DNA from: Flavimaribacter sediminis
Lineage (GTDB): Bacteria; Pseudomonadota; Alphaproteobacteria; Rhizobiales; Rhizobiaceae
Assembly: GCF_019492055.1 (NCBI RefSeq)
Contig: NZ_JAICBX010000002.1
Coordinates: 372,001 to 436,000, forward strand
DNA: 64,000 bases
Direction of reading: 5' to 3'
Shown here: positions 1 through 9,298 of the stretch, piece after piece
How the letters are laid out: every line of letters begins with the position of its first letter
Position numbering within the stretch: position 1 is the stretch's first letter
Translations under genes and position numbers: made by a program
Notes under the pieces: model-generated
Seen by the model: only the letters and a program-made list of their open reading frames with translations
Databases searched by the model: none
What the model was told of the DNA's origin: nothing

Positions 1-298
1 CAACTGTTGCGCGTTGCCCGAAGCCGGCATTGTTGACCAGGATGTCGATGCGGCCAAGTGCCTTCGAAGCATCGGCGACCATCGTTGTGACGGCGTCGGT
101 GTCAGCCATGTCGATGACATGAACCGAGGCCCTTCGGCCGCGTTCCCGCACGAGTTCCGCGGTTTCGCGCGCCTTGTCGCCGTCGATATCGCAGACGGCG
201 ATGTCAGCGCCGCGCTCGGCCATCAGCATGGCGTGGGACCGTCCCATTCCGTCCCCCGATCCGGTTATCAGCGCAACCTTTTTGTCCAGTGTTCCCAT
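1..298 (-). CDS. Short-chain dehydrogenase/reductase (SDR), N-terminal part
   Basis: The first 99 residues of an SDR-family NAD(P)-dependent oxidoreductase are present. The gene starts at the ATG at 298 and its 3' end lies outside the window. The N-terminus begins MGTLDKKVALITGSG and carries the glycine-rich cofactor motif TGSGDGMG, followed near the cut by the NNAG motif, both typical of classical SDRs. The catalytic Tyr-Lys pair would lie in the missing part. Only two bases separate its start from the stop of the upstream ABC ATPase, so it is probably the last visible gene of the polyamine-type transporter operon. The substrate cannot be read from this fragment. Confidence 0.9.
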   Translation of the reverse strand, partial: MGTLDKKVALITGSGDGMGRSHAMLMAERGADIAVCDIDGDKARETAELVRERGRRASVHVIDMADTDAVTTMVADASKALGRIDILVNNAGFGQRATV

Positions 299-300
299 GT

Positions 301-1407
301 TTACTCCTTGGGTATCATAAGCGTCGCGTCGGCCGCCCAAAGCAGGGCCACGCGATCGCCGGGTTTGAGCATTTCAGACTGGCGGATGGAGGTCAGGCGA
401 ACAGCGATCGGGGTGGTACCCTCAACGTCGACCACATATCTAAAGGATCCAGCGGTGAAGGTAGCATCGACGATACGGCCCGACAGGCGATTGTATTGCG
501 TCGAATCCGCGCCGGTCGCCGCGCTCTCCTGTTCGATGCTGATTGATTCCGGGCGCAGGCAAAGGACCTGTTTGCCGTTTCCTGTGTCCTTTCCCTCATG
601 GAGAGCGCGCACCGGGCCTGCAGGGGTTTCAATCTCAACGTAGTCGCCGCTGCGCCCGATCTCCCGCACAACGTCGAGCATGTTGGCGTTGCCAAGAAAG
701 CAGGCTGCGAATTCATTGCGGGGATGTTCGTAGAGTTCTCGCGGCGTGCCGAGTTGCACAATACCGCCCTGGCGCATGATGGCGATCCGATCGGACATGG
801 CCGCGGCCTCGTCCTGGTCATGGGTGACGTAAAGAACCGTGGCGCCCACCTTTGCGTGGAATTCCTTGATTTCGAACTGCATCTCCTCGCGGAGGTTCTT
901 GTCCAGAGCGCCGAGCGGTTCGTCCATCAACAGGATGCGCGGTCCATAGACCGCCGCGCGCGCAAGTGCGATGCGCTGCTGCTGTCCACCGGAAAGTTGC
1001 GTCGGCATTCTCCCACCGACATCGGGAAGCCGAACTGTTTCCAGCATCTGCGTCACCCGATTGCGTATTTCGGATTCGGGGAGTTTCCTCAGTCGCAGGG
1101 GAAAAGCGATGTTCTCGAACACAGTCAGATGCGGAAACAGCGCATAGTTCTGAAAGACCATGCCGATTTCACGCTTGTAAGGAGGTAACGCCGCCATATC
1201 GACGCCGTCGACCTCAATGCGCCCGCGCGTCGGCGGCGTAAATCCGGCGACAGCGCCGAGCAGTGTCGTCTTTCCGGAACCGCTCGGTCCGATCAGGGAA
1301 AAGAATTCTCCCCTCTCAAGCTCCAGATCAGTTGGTCGCAACGCTTCGACCTTGCCATAGCGCTTCTCGACGCCGGAGAGTTTCAGTTTCGCGCCTTGCT
1401 CAGTCAT
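301..1407 (-). CDS. ABC transporter ATP-binding protein, spermidine/putrescine (PotA) type
   Basis: Cytoplasmic ATPase of a binding-protein-dependent importer, 368 residues from the ATG at 1407 (an in-frame ATG lies at 1419). It shows Walker A GPSGSGKTT, Q-loop MVFQNYALFPHL, signature LSGGQQQRIALAR and Walker B ILLMDEPLGALD, then a C-terminal TOBE-like regulatory domain over about the last 100 residues. This is the PotA/FbpC-like architecture. It follows two permease genes and a substrate-binding protein, so it powers that importer. The family takes up polyamines, iron or small organic cations, and the sequence alone does not settle which. Confidence 0.93.
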   Translation of the reverse strand: MTEQGAKLKLSGVEKRYGKVEALRPTDLELERGEFFSLIGPSGSGKTTLLGAVAGFTPPTRGRIEVDGVDMAALPPYKREIGMVFQNYALFPHLTVFENIAFPLRLRKLPESEIRNRVTQMLETVRLPDVGGRMPTQLSGGQQQRIALARAAVYGPRILLMDEPLGALDKNLREEMQFEIKEFHAKVGATVLYVTHDQDEAAAMSDRIAIMRQGGIVQLGTPRELYEHPRNEFAACFLGNANMLDVVREIGRSGDYVEIETPAGPVRALHEGKDTGNGKQVLCLRPESISIEQESAATGADSTQYNRLSGRIVDATFTAGSFRYVVDVEGTTPIAVRLTSIRQSEMLKPGDRVALLWAADATLMIPKE

Positions 1408-2236
1408 GGTTCCACCCATCCAAACGCGTCGAGCGGGACTGAATCAGCGCGACAATGACAAGCAGGACGAGCGTAAACAGGAATACGAGTGTCGCGACGG
1501 CGGCGATTGTGGGGGTCAGGTAATCGTTCATCTGTTCCCAGATCAGGCGTGGAAGGGTTCGGGTTCCGGCGCCGGTCAGAAAGAGCGCCAGCATGAGTTC
1601 GTCGATCGAAGTGGCGAACGCCAGGATGCCCCCGATGATGATTCCGATGCGGATCGTCGGATAGGTGACGGATCTGAACGTGCGCCATGGTCGCGCGCCG
1701 AGCGTCATTGCGGCCAGCTCGAGCGTGAAATCATGACGAGCCAGCTGCGCGGTGACGGTTATGAACACCAGCGGCACGCCAATGACCGTATGTCCGATCG
1801 TGGCCGCAGCGTAGGATCCAAGCAGGTTGAGCTGCAGCATAAGCGGATAGAGACCGATCGCAAGGATGACATGGGGCAACATCATGGGCGCCACGACGAG
1901 CGCCGAGATCACGCCAGCCTGTTTGAAACCGCCCCTTGAGACGGCCAGCGCAGCCATGGTGCCGAAGACCATGGACAGCAACGCCGTCGGGACGCCGATG
2001 GCAAGCGAATTGATCATCGCCTGGAACCAGGAGGGATTGGCGACAAGCTTCTCATACCATTGGGTTGACCATCCGGACGGCGGGAAGGACAAGAAGCTGC
2101 GGTCTGAGAATGACAGCGGCAACACGATGAACTGCGGCAGGACAAGATAAACCAGGATCAGCGCGGTAAAGCAGCAGATGATCACCCATCCCGCTCGGAA
2201 ACCAAGCGGCAGCTTCGCAGTGCTTTCAGCGGCCAT
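1400..2236 (-). CDS. ABC transporter permease, PotC type
   Basis: Inner-membrane permease of 278 residues with about six hydrophobic segments. It carries the cytoplasmic coupling (EAA-like) motif LAAMTLGARPWRTFRSVTYP in its second half, which docks with the ATPase. The ATG at 2236 is preferred over an upstream TTG because a GGGAGG ribosome site lies eight bases before it. Its 3' end overlaps the ATPase gene by eight bases and its 5' end overlaps the other permease by 11, so the genes are translationally coupled. Confidence 0.92.
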   Translation of the reverse strand: MAAESTAKLPLGFRAGWVIICCFTALILVYLVLPQFIVLPLSFSDRSFLSFPPSGWSTQWYEKLVANPSWFQAMINSLAIGVPTALLSMVFGTMAALAVSRGGFKQAGVISALVVAPMMLPHVILAIGLYPLMLQLNLLGSYAAATIGHTVIGVPLVFITVTAQLARHDFTLELAAMTLGARPWRTFRSVTYPTIRIGIIIGGILAFATSIDELMLALFLTGAGTRTLPRLIWEQMNDYLTPTIAAVATLVFLFTLVLLVIVALIQSRSTRLDGWNHD

Positions 2237-3086
2237 GGGCAAAACCTCCCCCGGCGCTTTTCATGACACGAAGATAGACAAGGTATATCGAGGTTGTCAG
2301 CAGCAGCAGGACTGTGGAGAGGGCAGAAGCGAGTCCCCAGTCAAGAAGCCGGTTGGCCTGCTGCTCGATCAAAACCGCCGCCATCATATGGCGAGGTCCG
2401 CCGAGCAACGCAGGCGTTATGAAGAAGCCGAGCGACATCATAAAAACCAGCGCGGATCCGGCGCCAAGCCCTGGCAACGACAGCGGAAAGAAGATCTTGC
2501 GGAAAGCCACGAACGGATTGGCGCCCATGACTTCAGCCGCGGCAATAAGGGTGCGGTCGATTGTCCGCATTGTCGCCAGCATGGGCAACAGCATGAATGG
2601 AAGCATGATGTGCACCATTCCGACATTGACCGCCAGCGTTCCCGGAAGAAAGCTGATCGGACGCTCGACGATATCCGCCACGACCAGAAACTGGTTGAGC
2701 ACGCCCTTTCGCTGGAACACCACCATCCATGCATAGGATCGGATCACGACGCTGGTCCAGAGCGAAACGACGACGAACGCCATCATAAGGCTCATCATCG
2801 ATCCGCGAACCCGGGATATGACGTAGGCGACCGGATAGGCGATGAGCGCGCACAGGATTGTCACGATCCCGGCCGTCTCGACCGTGATCCAAAGAACTTT
2901 GAGATACGGCCCGCCGCCGAAAACGCGTTCGTAGTTGGCGACGCCCGGCGACGGATCTGTGAAGCTGCGCAGAATGACGTTCAGGATTGGCCACAGGAAG
3001 AACAGGCCGACAAAAGCCAGCGGCGCAACAAGCAGCCAGCGATAAAACGCCGTCGCTGTCCAGCCGGTGCTCTTATCGGATGCCAT
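2226..3086 (-). CDS. ABC transporter permease, PotB type
   Basis: Inner-membrane permease of 286 residues, the partner of the PotC-like subunit. An N-terminal hydrophobic segment (WLLVAPLAFVGLFFLWP) begins a fold of about six membrane spans, and the EAA-like loop IAAAEVMGANPFVAFRKIFF is near residue 180. The ATG at 3086 is chosen because GGAG lies six bases upstream; an in-frame TTG at 3098 is less likely. It lies between the substrate-binding protein gene and the second permease. Confidence 0.92.
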   Translation of the reverse strand: MASDKSTGWTATAFYRWLLVAPLAFVGLFFLWPILNVILRSFTDPSPGVANYERVFGGGPYLKVLWITVETAGIVTILCALIAYPVAYVISRVRGSMMSLMMAFVVVSLWTSVVIRSYAWMVVFQRKGVLNQFLVVADIVERPISFLPGTLAVNVGMVHIMLPFMLLPMLATMRTIDRTLIAAAEVMGANPFVAFRKIFFPLSLPGLGAGSALVFMMSLGFFITPALLGGPRHMMAAVLIEQQANRLLDWGLASALSTVLLLLTTSIYLVYLRVMKSAGGGFAHGR

Positions 3087-3137
3087 TCCTGTCTCCAACC
3101 AATTGCTTGACCATCAAAATAGGCACAGTTGTAGCGT

Positions 3138-3167
3138 CCGGGGCGTCGCCTTACGCGATCGCCCCGG
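3138..3167 (-). terminator. Intergenic stem-loop between binding protein and first permease
   Basis: The eight-base arms CCGGGGCG (3138-3145) and CGCCCCGG (3160-3167) are perfectly complementary. They lie just downstream of the binding-protein stop codon and before the permease gene. No run of T follows on the minus strand. It is therefore more likely an attenuating or mRNA-protecting hairpin that raises binding-protein expression over the membrane subunits, a common arrangement in ABC operons. Confidence 0.5.
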
Positions 3168-3184
3168 CTTGCGGATACGGGTTA

Positions 3185-4231
3185 TCAGCCCAGAATCCAG
3201 GTATTGAAACGCTCGACCACCTCAGCGGAATTGTCCGCCCAGTAACTGACGTCGAGAAGGACCGTATTGTCGTTGAGGGTAGGCAGATTGGCCTTCACCG
3301 CATCGTCAAGCAACGCATCGGCGTTCTTGTTCACCGGTCCGTACGGGATTGTCTTGGCAAAAGCGGCCTGGGCTTCCGGCGACAACGCATAGGCCATCAT
3401 GTCGAAAGCTTCCGCCTTGTTCGGCGCCCCCTTCGGCACACCCCAACCGTCAGATACGAGAATCGCCTGGTTGAAGGTGTAGTCAACCGGAGCTCCATCG
3501 TTCTTTGGACCAAAGACGCGCCCGTTCCAGGTCGAGCCGGCGTCGACTTCGCCGTCGAGCAGAAGCTGCGCGCTCTGAGCGCCCTTTTCCCACCAGACCA
3601 GCTTGTCCTTGATCTTGTCCATGCTTGCGAACGCGCGGTCGACATCGAGCGGATAGAGTTCGTTGATCGGAACGCCGTCAGCCAGCAACGCTGCTTCCAT
3701 CGTCTGGAACGGACGCTTCCACAGACCCACGCGCCCATCGAGCGCAAACAGATCCGCCCAGCTCTGCGGTCCCTCGCCCGTCACGTTGTCGGTGTTCCAT
3801 GCGATGTTGTAGGCGGCAAGGTCCGTGACGACGAAATGATCATGCGCCGATCCCTTCACCATCGCGTCCTTGTCGACGACGCTGTAATCGATCGGCTCGA
3901 GCAGACCTTCTTTCGCATAGACTGCGAGCGCTTCCGCCGGTCCCTGGATGAGGTCCCATTCAACATTGCCCTGCTCGACCATGGCCTTCAGACGGGCGCC
4001 TTCATTGCTGGTGTTGATGACGTTTACGCCGGTCTTGGCCGTCCATGGTTCATAGACAGTCTTGCGATAGGCTTCCTCCAGCTTGCCGCCGCCGGTCGCC
4101 ATTACGATCTGATCCGTCTTCGCATTCGCAATGCGCGGCATGCCAAGGGCTGTAGCCGTGGCGCCGAGACCAATCAGCGCGGTGCGCCTGGAGATATTGC
4201 TGTTTATTCCGTACTTGTTCGTCATTCCCAT
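3185..4231 (-). CDS. Periplasmic substrate-binding protein, PotD-like
   Basis: Extracellular solute-binding protein of 348 residues for the adjacent PotABC-type importer. The N-terminus has a twin-arginine-like signal (ISRRTALIGLGATATALG) with likely cleavage after IANA near residue 37, so it appears to be exported folded by Tat. The mature part resembles the PotD/spermidine family. The start is supported by GAGAGG just upstream. It is the second gene of the transcription unit after an SDR gene. The ligand is unknown; polyamines or other amino compounds are plausible given the divergent aminotransferase. Confidence 0.88.
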   Translation of the reverse strand: MGMTNKYGINSNISRRTALIGLGATATALGMPRIANAKTDQIVMATGGGKLEEAYRKTVYEPWTAKTGVNVINTSNEGARLKAMVEQGNVEWDLIQGPAEALAVYAKEGLLEPIDYSVVDKDAMVKGSAHDHFVVTDLAAYNIAWNTDNVTGEGPQSWADLFALDGRVGLWKRPFQTMEAALLADGVPINELYPLDVDRAFASMDKIKDKLVWWEKGAQSAQLLLDGEVDAGSTWNGRVFGPKNDGAPVDYTFNQAILVSDGWGVPKGAPNKAEAFDMMAYALSPEAQAAFAKTIPYGPVNKNADALLDDAVKANLPTLNDNTVLLDVSYWADNSAEVVERFNTWILG

Positions 4232-4320
4232 AATCCTCTCAGTTGTTTTGTTCCCGCCTTTGATTTCCGGACCGACTGGCGGATGCTTCGGGCCGGTTTG
4301 AGTTGTCGACCGCCATTCGG

Positions 4321-5067
4321 TCAGGTCATGTACAGGCCGCCATTCACCATCAATGTCTGACCGACAACGAAACGGTTTCGATCCGAGCCGAGAAAAAGGA
4401 TTGCTTCGGCGATGTCCTCGGGCTCGGCCGCGCGTCCGACCGGAATGATCTTGATCCGCTCGGCGAACCAGTCCTGCTTCTTCGCTGTTTCCGTGGCGAT
4501 TGCCCCCGGGCTCACCGCATTGACCAAGATTTGGTGGGGCGCGAGTTCCTCGGCCAGCGACCGTGTTAGGCTTACCAGCGCGGACTTCGCGGCAGCGTAG
4601 TGAGGCAGCGAGGGCTTCGCCCTGTGCGCATCTGTGGACGCTACGTTGACGATGCGGCCGTAGCCCTGCCTGATCATGATATCCATCAAGGCTCGGGTCG
4701 TCAGAAATGGCGCCGTGAGATTGGTTCGAAGCGTCCAGTCCCAGTCGGTCATGCTGATTTCACCAAAACGGGCATGACGCCAGCCGCCCACATTGTTCAC
4801 GAGCAGATCAAGCCGTCCGTCGAAGAAGTTTTCGACCGCCGTTGCGAGAGCCGTAACCTCTTCCTCGCGCGCGAGGTCGACGACGACGGGGCATACGCGG
4901 TATCCTTGGGTTTCGAGAGACTTTGCCGAAGACATTACGGCGTCGGCATCGACATCCGCCATGATCACTGCGCCGCCGCGTTCAAGCAGCAATTTCGTGG
5001 TCGTCAAACCGAGCCCCCTTGCGGCGCCGGTTACGAGCGCTGTCCTGCCTTCGAATTCCGTTGTCAT
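4321..5067 (-). CDS. SDR-family NAD(P)-dependent oxidoreductase
   Basis: Complete classical SDR of 248 residues. The start is taken at the ATG at 5067 (MTTEFEGRTALVTGAARG) because GGAG lies eight bases upstream; a longer in-frame start at 5109 would run into the promoter region. It shows TGAARGLGL for cofactor binding, NNVGG in place of NNAG, catalytic HYAAAKSAL (Tyr-x3-Lys), and the usual C-terminal VNGGLYMT. It heads the transporter operon and is divergent from the aminotransferase. It probably oxidises or reduces a hydroxyl or carbonyl on the imported compound; the substrate is unknown. Confidence 0.92.
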   Translation of the reverse strand: MTTEFEGRTALVTGAARGLGLTTTKLLLERGGAVIMADVDADAVMSSAKSLETQGYRVCPVVVDLAREEEVTALATAVENFFDGRLDLLVNNVGGWRHARFGEISMTDWDWTLRTNLTAPFLTTRALMDIMIRQGYGRIVNVASTDAHRAKPSLPHYAAAKSALVSLTRSLAEELAPHQILVNAVSPGAIATETAKKQDWFAERIKIIPVGRAAEPEDIAEAILFLGSDRNRFVVGQTLMVNGGLYMT

Positions 5068-5103
5068 TCGGCGGGTCTCCAAAACTGCACTTTGACGAGT
5101 GTG

Positions 5104-5115
5104 TACCATTTGGTA
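5104..5115. promoter_or_regulatory. Inverted repeat in the divergent SDR/aminotransferase promoter
   Basis: TACCA-TT-TGGTA forms a compact inverted repeat in the 117-base gap between the divergent SDR (start 5067) and aminotransferase (start 5185). A second imperfect palindrome (AAAGCATATGCTCT) lies at about 5130-5143. Such sites could bind a dimeric regulator controlling both directions, but no regulator gene lies next to them in the window. Confidence 0.4.
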
Positions 5116-5184
5116 TAGATTGTCAAATATAAAGCATATGCTCTAATACAGTGCATTTGAAACAGGCTTAGCTGGAGTGAAACA

Positions 5185-6558
5185 ATGAGTGCTGGATCAG
5201 TGAAAAACGCCCGACCTGCGGGTCGCTCCGATGTCTTCCATCGATTTCCAAGAAACGACATGGCGACGGCGGCGGGCGGCGAGGGACCGTATATCTTCGA
5301 CACGTCCGGAAAGCGATATATCGACGGTTCGTCGGGCGCAGCGGTGAGTTCACTCGGTCACGGCCATCCGCGCATAGCGGAAGCGATGAAACGCCAGATC
5401 GATCACATCACGTTCGCCCATACGTCATTTTTTACGAGCGAACCCGCAGAAGAGCTTGCCTCGCTGTTGACGGACCTGGCGCCTGGCGATCTCTCGAAGG
5501 TGTATTTCACTTCCGGCGGTTCGGAATCGGTGGAAGCCGCCCTGAAGCTCGCGCGGCAATATTACGTGGAGAAGGGCGAAACCTCCCGCCACCGCATTAT
5601 TTCGAGAGCCCAGAGCTATCACGGCAATACGCTCGGAGCGCTGGCGGCCGGCGGCAACCTCTGGCGGCGCGAGGCCTATACGCCGCTGCTGCTTGAAACG
5701 ATCCAGACGCCGGCGGTGTATCCCTATCGGGAAAAACAGGATTCCGAGACCGATGAGGCCTACGGCCGCCGCGTGGCGGACGAACTCGAGGCGGCGATCC
5801 TTCGTGAAGGCCCGGAAAACGTCATGTGCTTCATCGTGGAGACGGTGGCGGGCGCGACGATCGGAACCGTGCCTCCGCCCCCGGGCTACTTCGCGCGGAT
5901 CCGCGAAATTTGCGACAAATACGGCGTCCTGCTTATCCTTGACGAAGTCATGTGTGGAATGGGACGGACCGGAACACTCTTCGCCTTCGAACAGGAAAAC
6001 ATAGCGGCCGATATCGTCACCCTCGCCAAGGGGCTCGGCGCCGGATACGCATCCATCGGCGCAACCATCACTACCACAAAAATCTACGACACGATCGTCT
6101 CGGGTTCCGGCTTCTTCCAGCACGGGCACACATATACGGGCCATCCCCTGGCCTGCGCCACGGCGCTGGAGGCGCAGAAACTGATCGCGGAAGAAGACCT
6201 GCTGTCGAATGTGCGCAAGCAGGCGGCCAATCTGGAAGCGGCGCTGCAGAGCCGGTTTGGCCAGCATCCCAACGTCGGCGACATCCGCGGCCGCGGTCTC
6301 TTCCAATCGCTGGAATTCGTCTCGGATCGCGAATCGAAGGCGCCGCTCGATCCGTCATTGAAATTTGCCTCGAAACTGAAAGCCGCAGGGCTCGCCGAAG
6401 GTCTGCTTTGCTACCCCATGGGCGGCGTCATCGACGGACGATCAGGCGACCACGCCATGCTCGCTCCGCCCTTTATCGTCAACGAAAGCCACATCGAGGA
6501 GATCGTCGACAAACTCGACAGGGCGATCGACGCAGCATTGGGCGCTGCGCGACAATAA
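5185..6558 (+). CDS. Class III pyridoxal-phosphate aminotransferase
   Basis: PLP-dependent omega-type aminotransferase of 457 residues, the usual family length. It shows the YFTSGGSESVEAALKLAR cofactor-phosphate segment, LILDEVMCGMGRTG with the Asp that pairs with the PLP ring nitrogen, and LAKGLGAGYASIGA, in which Lys282 should form the Schiff base. Class III enzymes act on polyamines, omega-amino acids, taurine or amino alcohols. Placed divergent to a PotABCD-like importer and two SDRs, it probably removes an amino group from the imported compound, giving an aldehyde or ketone. A decayed insertion element begins about 120 bases downstream. Confidence 0.93.
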   Translation: MSAGSVKNARPAGRSDVFHRFPRNDMATAAGGEGPYIFDTSGKRYIDGSSGAAVSSLGHGHPRIAEAMKRQIDHITFAHTSFFTSEPAEELASLLTDLAPGDLSKVYFTSGGSESVEAALKLARQYYVEKGETSRHRIISRAQSYHGNTLGALAAGGNLWRREAYTPLLLETIQTPAVYPYREKQDSETDEAYGRRVADELEAAILREGPENVMCFIVETVAGATIGTVPPPPGYFARIREICDKYGVLLILDEVMCGMGRTGTLFAFEQENIAADIVTLAKGLGAGYASIGATITTTKIYDTIVSGSGFFQHGHTYTGHPLACATALEAQKLIAEEDLLSNVRKQAANLEAALQSRFGQHPNVGDIRGRGLFQSLEFVSDRESKAPLDPSLKFASKLKAAGLAEGLLCYPMGGVIDGRSGDHAMLAPPFIVNESHIEEIVDKLDRAIDAALGAARQ

Positions 6559-6680
6559 GCAAATACCGATCGGCCGCTCGCGACGGATCTGGCCTTCATA
6601 CAAGACCAAGGGCGCTGACGTGCTCCCGTGAAATGGGCCCGATTTTGGGTTAGCCTGTTCCAGAGCGAAGGAGACAGGCA

Positions 6681-6821
6681 ATGAAACGATCAAGGTTCTC
6701 GGAAGAACAAATCATTGGCATTTTGAAGGAGCAGATGATGGATGTATCGATGCTCCGAGAAATACTGATAATGGGAGCCGGCGAACGCCATGCGTTCGAG
6801 AGAGCCTGCGAACGCTTCTGA
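6681..6821 (+). pseudogene. IS3-family transposase OrfA remnant
   Basis: A 46-residue remnant beginning MKRSRFSEEQIIGILKEQ, the conserved start of the IS3-group OrfA helix-turn-helix protein. It jumps directly to MMDVSMLREIL, which normally lies near the OrfA C-terminus. The middle, including most of the leucine zipper, is missing. The duplicated-looking KEQ / EQM context suggests a short-repeat-mediated internal deletion. AGGAGA lies just upstream of the ATG. Confidence 0.8.
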
Positions 6822-7690
6822 CGCCCGGCTCCAGAGGAGCAACGCCGTTAGTTGGGCAATCGAGATGAAGTGCTATTCGCAGCGGCGGGCCTGCGCCCTG
6901 GTTAGCATTTCGCCGCGCGTCTTCCGTTACCAGTCGAGCAGGCACGACGACGCCGGCCTGCGACAGCGCTTGCGGGAAATCTCGTCGCAACGGCGACGGT
7001 TCGGCTATCGCCGTCTGCACCTGTTGTTGTGAAGCGCGAAGGCGTCATGGTGAACTGGAAGAAGCTGTATCGCCTCTACAAGGAGGATCGGCTTGTTGTC
7101 CGCAAACGTGGCGGCCGCAAGCGGGCTTTGGGCACACGCGCGCCCATGGCTATCCCGCAGGATCCACTCAGCGCTGGAGCCTCGACTTCGTCTCGGATGT
7201 GCTGGTCGATGGACGTCGCTTCCGCATTCTGTGTGTCATCGATGACTTCAGCCGCGAATGCCTGGCGACTGTCTTTGACAACTCGATCTCGGGCGAACGT
7301 GTCGCTCGCGAACTGGATGCAATCGCAGAACGGCGCGGCTATCCCTGTATGATAGTCTCGGACAATGGAACGGGACTCACATCAAATGCCATGCTCGCCT
7401 GGCAACAGGACCGTCGCGTCGAGTGGCACTATATTGCGCCCGGAAAACCGATGCAGGACGGCTTCGTGAAAAGTTTCAACGGTAGACTGAGAGACGAGTG
7501 CTTGAACGAGCACCTTTTCCGCAGCTACCGCCACGCCCGGGAGATCATCGAAGAATGGAGGATCAATTACAACATGCACCGACCACACACCAGCCTCGAC
7601 GGGCTTACGCCGAATGAGTTTGCAACCCGGTCCGCAATGGACCACAACGTGAACAGAGCCAGGGCTTACATCACGCAACTCCAGTCTTGA
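6790..7690 (+). pseudogene. IS3-family transposase OrfB (DDE integrase), frameshifted and catalytically damaged
   Basis: Homology runs through three frames. The first carries [12 protein letters not shown] to about 7030; the next carries [20 protein letters not shown] to about 7165; the third runs from WSLDFVSD to the stop at 7690. At least two frameshifts are therefore present. In the DDE core the first two Asp survive (LDFVSD and SDNG). The expected catalytic Glu of the [12 protein letters not shown] motif, 36 residues after the second Asp, reads Lys (FVKSF, codon AAA). The usual SDNGTE also reads SDNGTG. No matching right-end inverted repeat was recognised before 7752. The element cannot encode an active transposase. 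Confidence 0.88.
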
Positions 7691-7752
7691 CCGGTAGATC
7701 TTTATAGAGAAGCCAAGCTGCATCGGGCAGCGTAGTACGAGCGCCGCAGGCT

Positions 7753-9264
7753 TCAGGCTGAATGCCCCGTATTGTTTTCAGCGGTTTCTTCAACGGAGGA
7801 ACCGGAACGGCGCGATGACAGAACGCCATAGCCGACCGACAGGACGGTAAGTGCGGCAAAGAACCAGCAGATATAGGAGTTGAAGAATACGCTGTAGTCA
7901 CCATGCGCAACAAGAATGGTGCGGCGCAAATTGTCCTCGAACGATGGGCCCAGGACGAAGGCGATCAGAAAGGGCGGTACGGGCAGATCAATCTTCATCA
8001 TGAAAAAGCCGAGGAAACCGGCGGCAAACATGACGAGGATGTCAAAATGGCTGTTCTGGATCGCGTAGGTTCCGAATACGCAGAACATCAGAAGACCGGG
8101 CATCAGAATGTGCCTCGGTATATCGGATATACGGGCGAACAGGCGCATCGACAGCATGCCAAGGATCAGCATGGCGATCGAACTGAGCATGATTCCGAAG
8201 AAGATGGCATAGACTGTATCGCCCTGGGTCTGGAACAGCGATGGTCCGATCGACAGGCCGTGAATCAGGAATGCGCCGATCATGACGGCGGTCACGACAT
8301 CGCCCGGAATGCCAAGCGCCAGGAGCGGAATCAGCGTCGCGCCGGCTACGGCGTTGTTTCCTGCCTCCGCTGCGGCTACGCCGTCGATCTCCCCCTTGCC
8401 ATAGGTCTCGGGATGTTTGGAACTGCGCTTGGCCAGCGAATAGCTGAGAAAGGAGGCGGCGGTCGCGCCGACACCCGGTATTGCGCCTATCCCGACACCG
8501 ATCGCGCTGCTGCGGAAAATGGTTGGCAGGCAGCTGCGGAATTCCGCCAAAGTCAGTGCCGAGCCCGAACGGCTGCCATGAATAAGACCTGACTGTTTGC
8601 GAAGGTAGAAATCGATCACTTCCGGGATGGCGAATAGGCCAATAAGCAGCGGCACGAAGCTGACACCGCCGGAAAACTCGAGCATTCCGAAGGTGAAGCG
8701 CGGATTGCCGTAGATCAGATCCAGCCCCACTGTTGCAAGTAGGAGGCCCAGCACGGCCGAAACCAGACCCTTGAACAGGGAATCGCCAGCGACGGACGTA
8801 ACGATAGTGAGGGAGAAGGTCATCAGCCAGAAATATTCGGCCGGTCCGAATTGCAGAGCGAAGCTGGCGATCATAGCTGCAAAGAGGATCAGCGCGAGAT
8901 TGGAAGCGAGATCGGCGACTACGGAACTGTAGAGGGCGATGTCCAGAGCCTTACGGCTCTGTCCCTTCTGAGACAGCGGCCAGCCGTCGAGCAGAGTGCA
9001 GATATTGCCAGGTGTCCCAGGCGTGCGGATCAGGATTGCGGAAATCGAACCGGCAAACATCCCGCCCTTGTAGATGCCGACGACCAGCAGGATCGCGCTG
9101 ATCGGATTCATGCCGTAGGTGAATGGCAGGGCAAGCGCGATGCCCATACTGCTCGACAAACCGGGGATCGCGCCGATCACTATTCCGATGAACATGCCTG
9201 CGACGATCGCCAGCACGTTCTGCATTGAAAGAAACAGATCAAATCCGTTCAGTATTTCCTGCAA
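7753..9264 (-). CDS. tctA: Tripartite tricarboxylate transporter large permease (TctA family)
   Basis: Large inner-membrane permease of about 503 residues with about 11-12 hydrophobic segments. The family hallmarks GAIPGLSSSMGIALALPF near the N-terminus and GAIPGVGATAASFLSYSLAK in the second half are present, as is ISAILIRTPGTPGN. The start is placed at the TTG at 9264 because GGAGA lies six bases upstream and because the ATG at 9339 would overlap tctB by 41 bases. With TctB and the divergently encoded TctC it forms a secondary, ion-driven importer for a carboxylate. Confidence 0.92.
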   Translation of the reverse strand: MQEILNGFDLFLSMQNVLAIVAGMFIGIVIGAIPGLSSSMGIALALPFTYGMNPISAILLVVGIYKGGMFAGSISAILIRTPGTPGNICTLLDGWPLSQKGQSRKALDIALYSSVVADLASNLALILFAAMIASFALQFGPAEYFWLMTFSLTIVTSVAGDSLFKGLVSAVLGLLLATVGLDLIYGNPRFTFGMLEFSGGVSFVPLLIGLFAIPEVIDFYLRKQSGLIHGSRSGSALTLAEFRSCLPTIFRSSAIGVGIGAIPGVGATAASFLSYSLAKRSSKHPETYGKGEIDGVAAAEAGNNAVAGATLIPLLALGIPGDVVTAVMIGAFLIHGLSIGPSLFQTQGDTVYAIFFGIMLSSIAMLILGMLSMRLFARISDIPRHILMPGLLMFCVFGTYAIQNSHFDILVMFAAGFLGFFMMKIDLPVPPFLIAFVLGPSFEDNLRRTILVAHGDYSVFFNSYICWFFAALTVLSVGYGVLSSRRSGSSVEETAENNTGHSA

Positions 9265-9298
9265 CAGGACTCTCCGTGATCGGGGGATTGCTACGCGG

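Noticed and set aside
2178-3110. Plus-strand open frame of 310 codons over the PotB-like gene
   Set aside because: Antisense to a permease with clear motifs; the translation is charged and repetitive without any domain.
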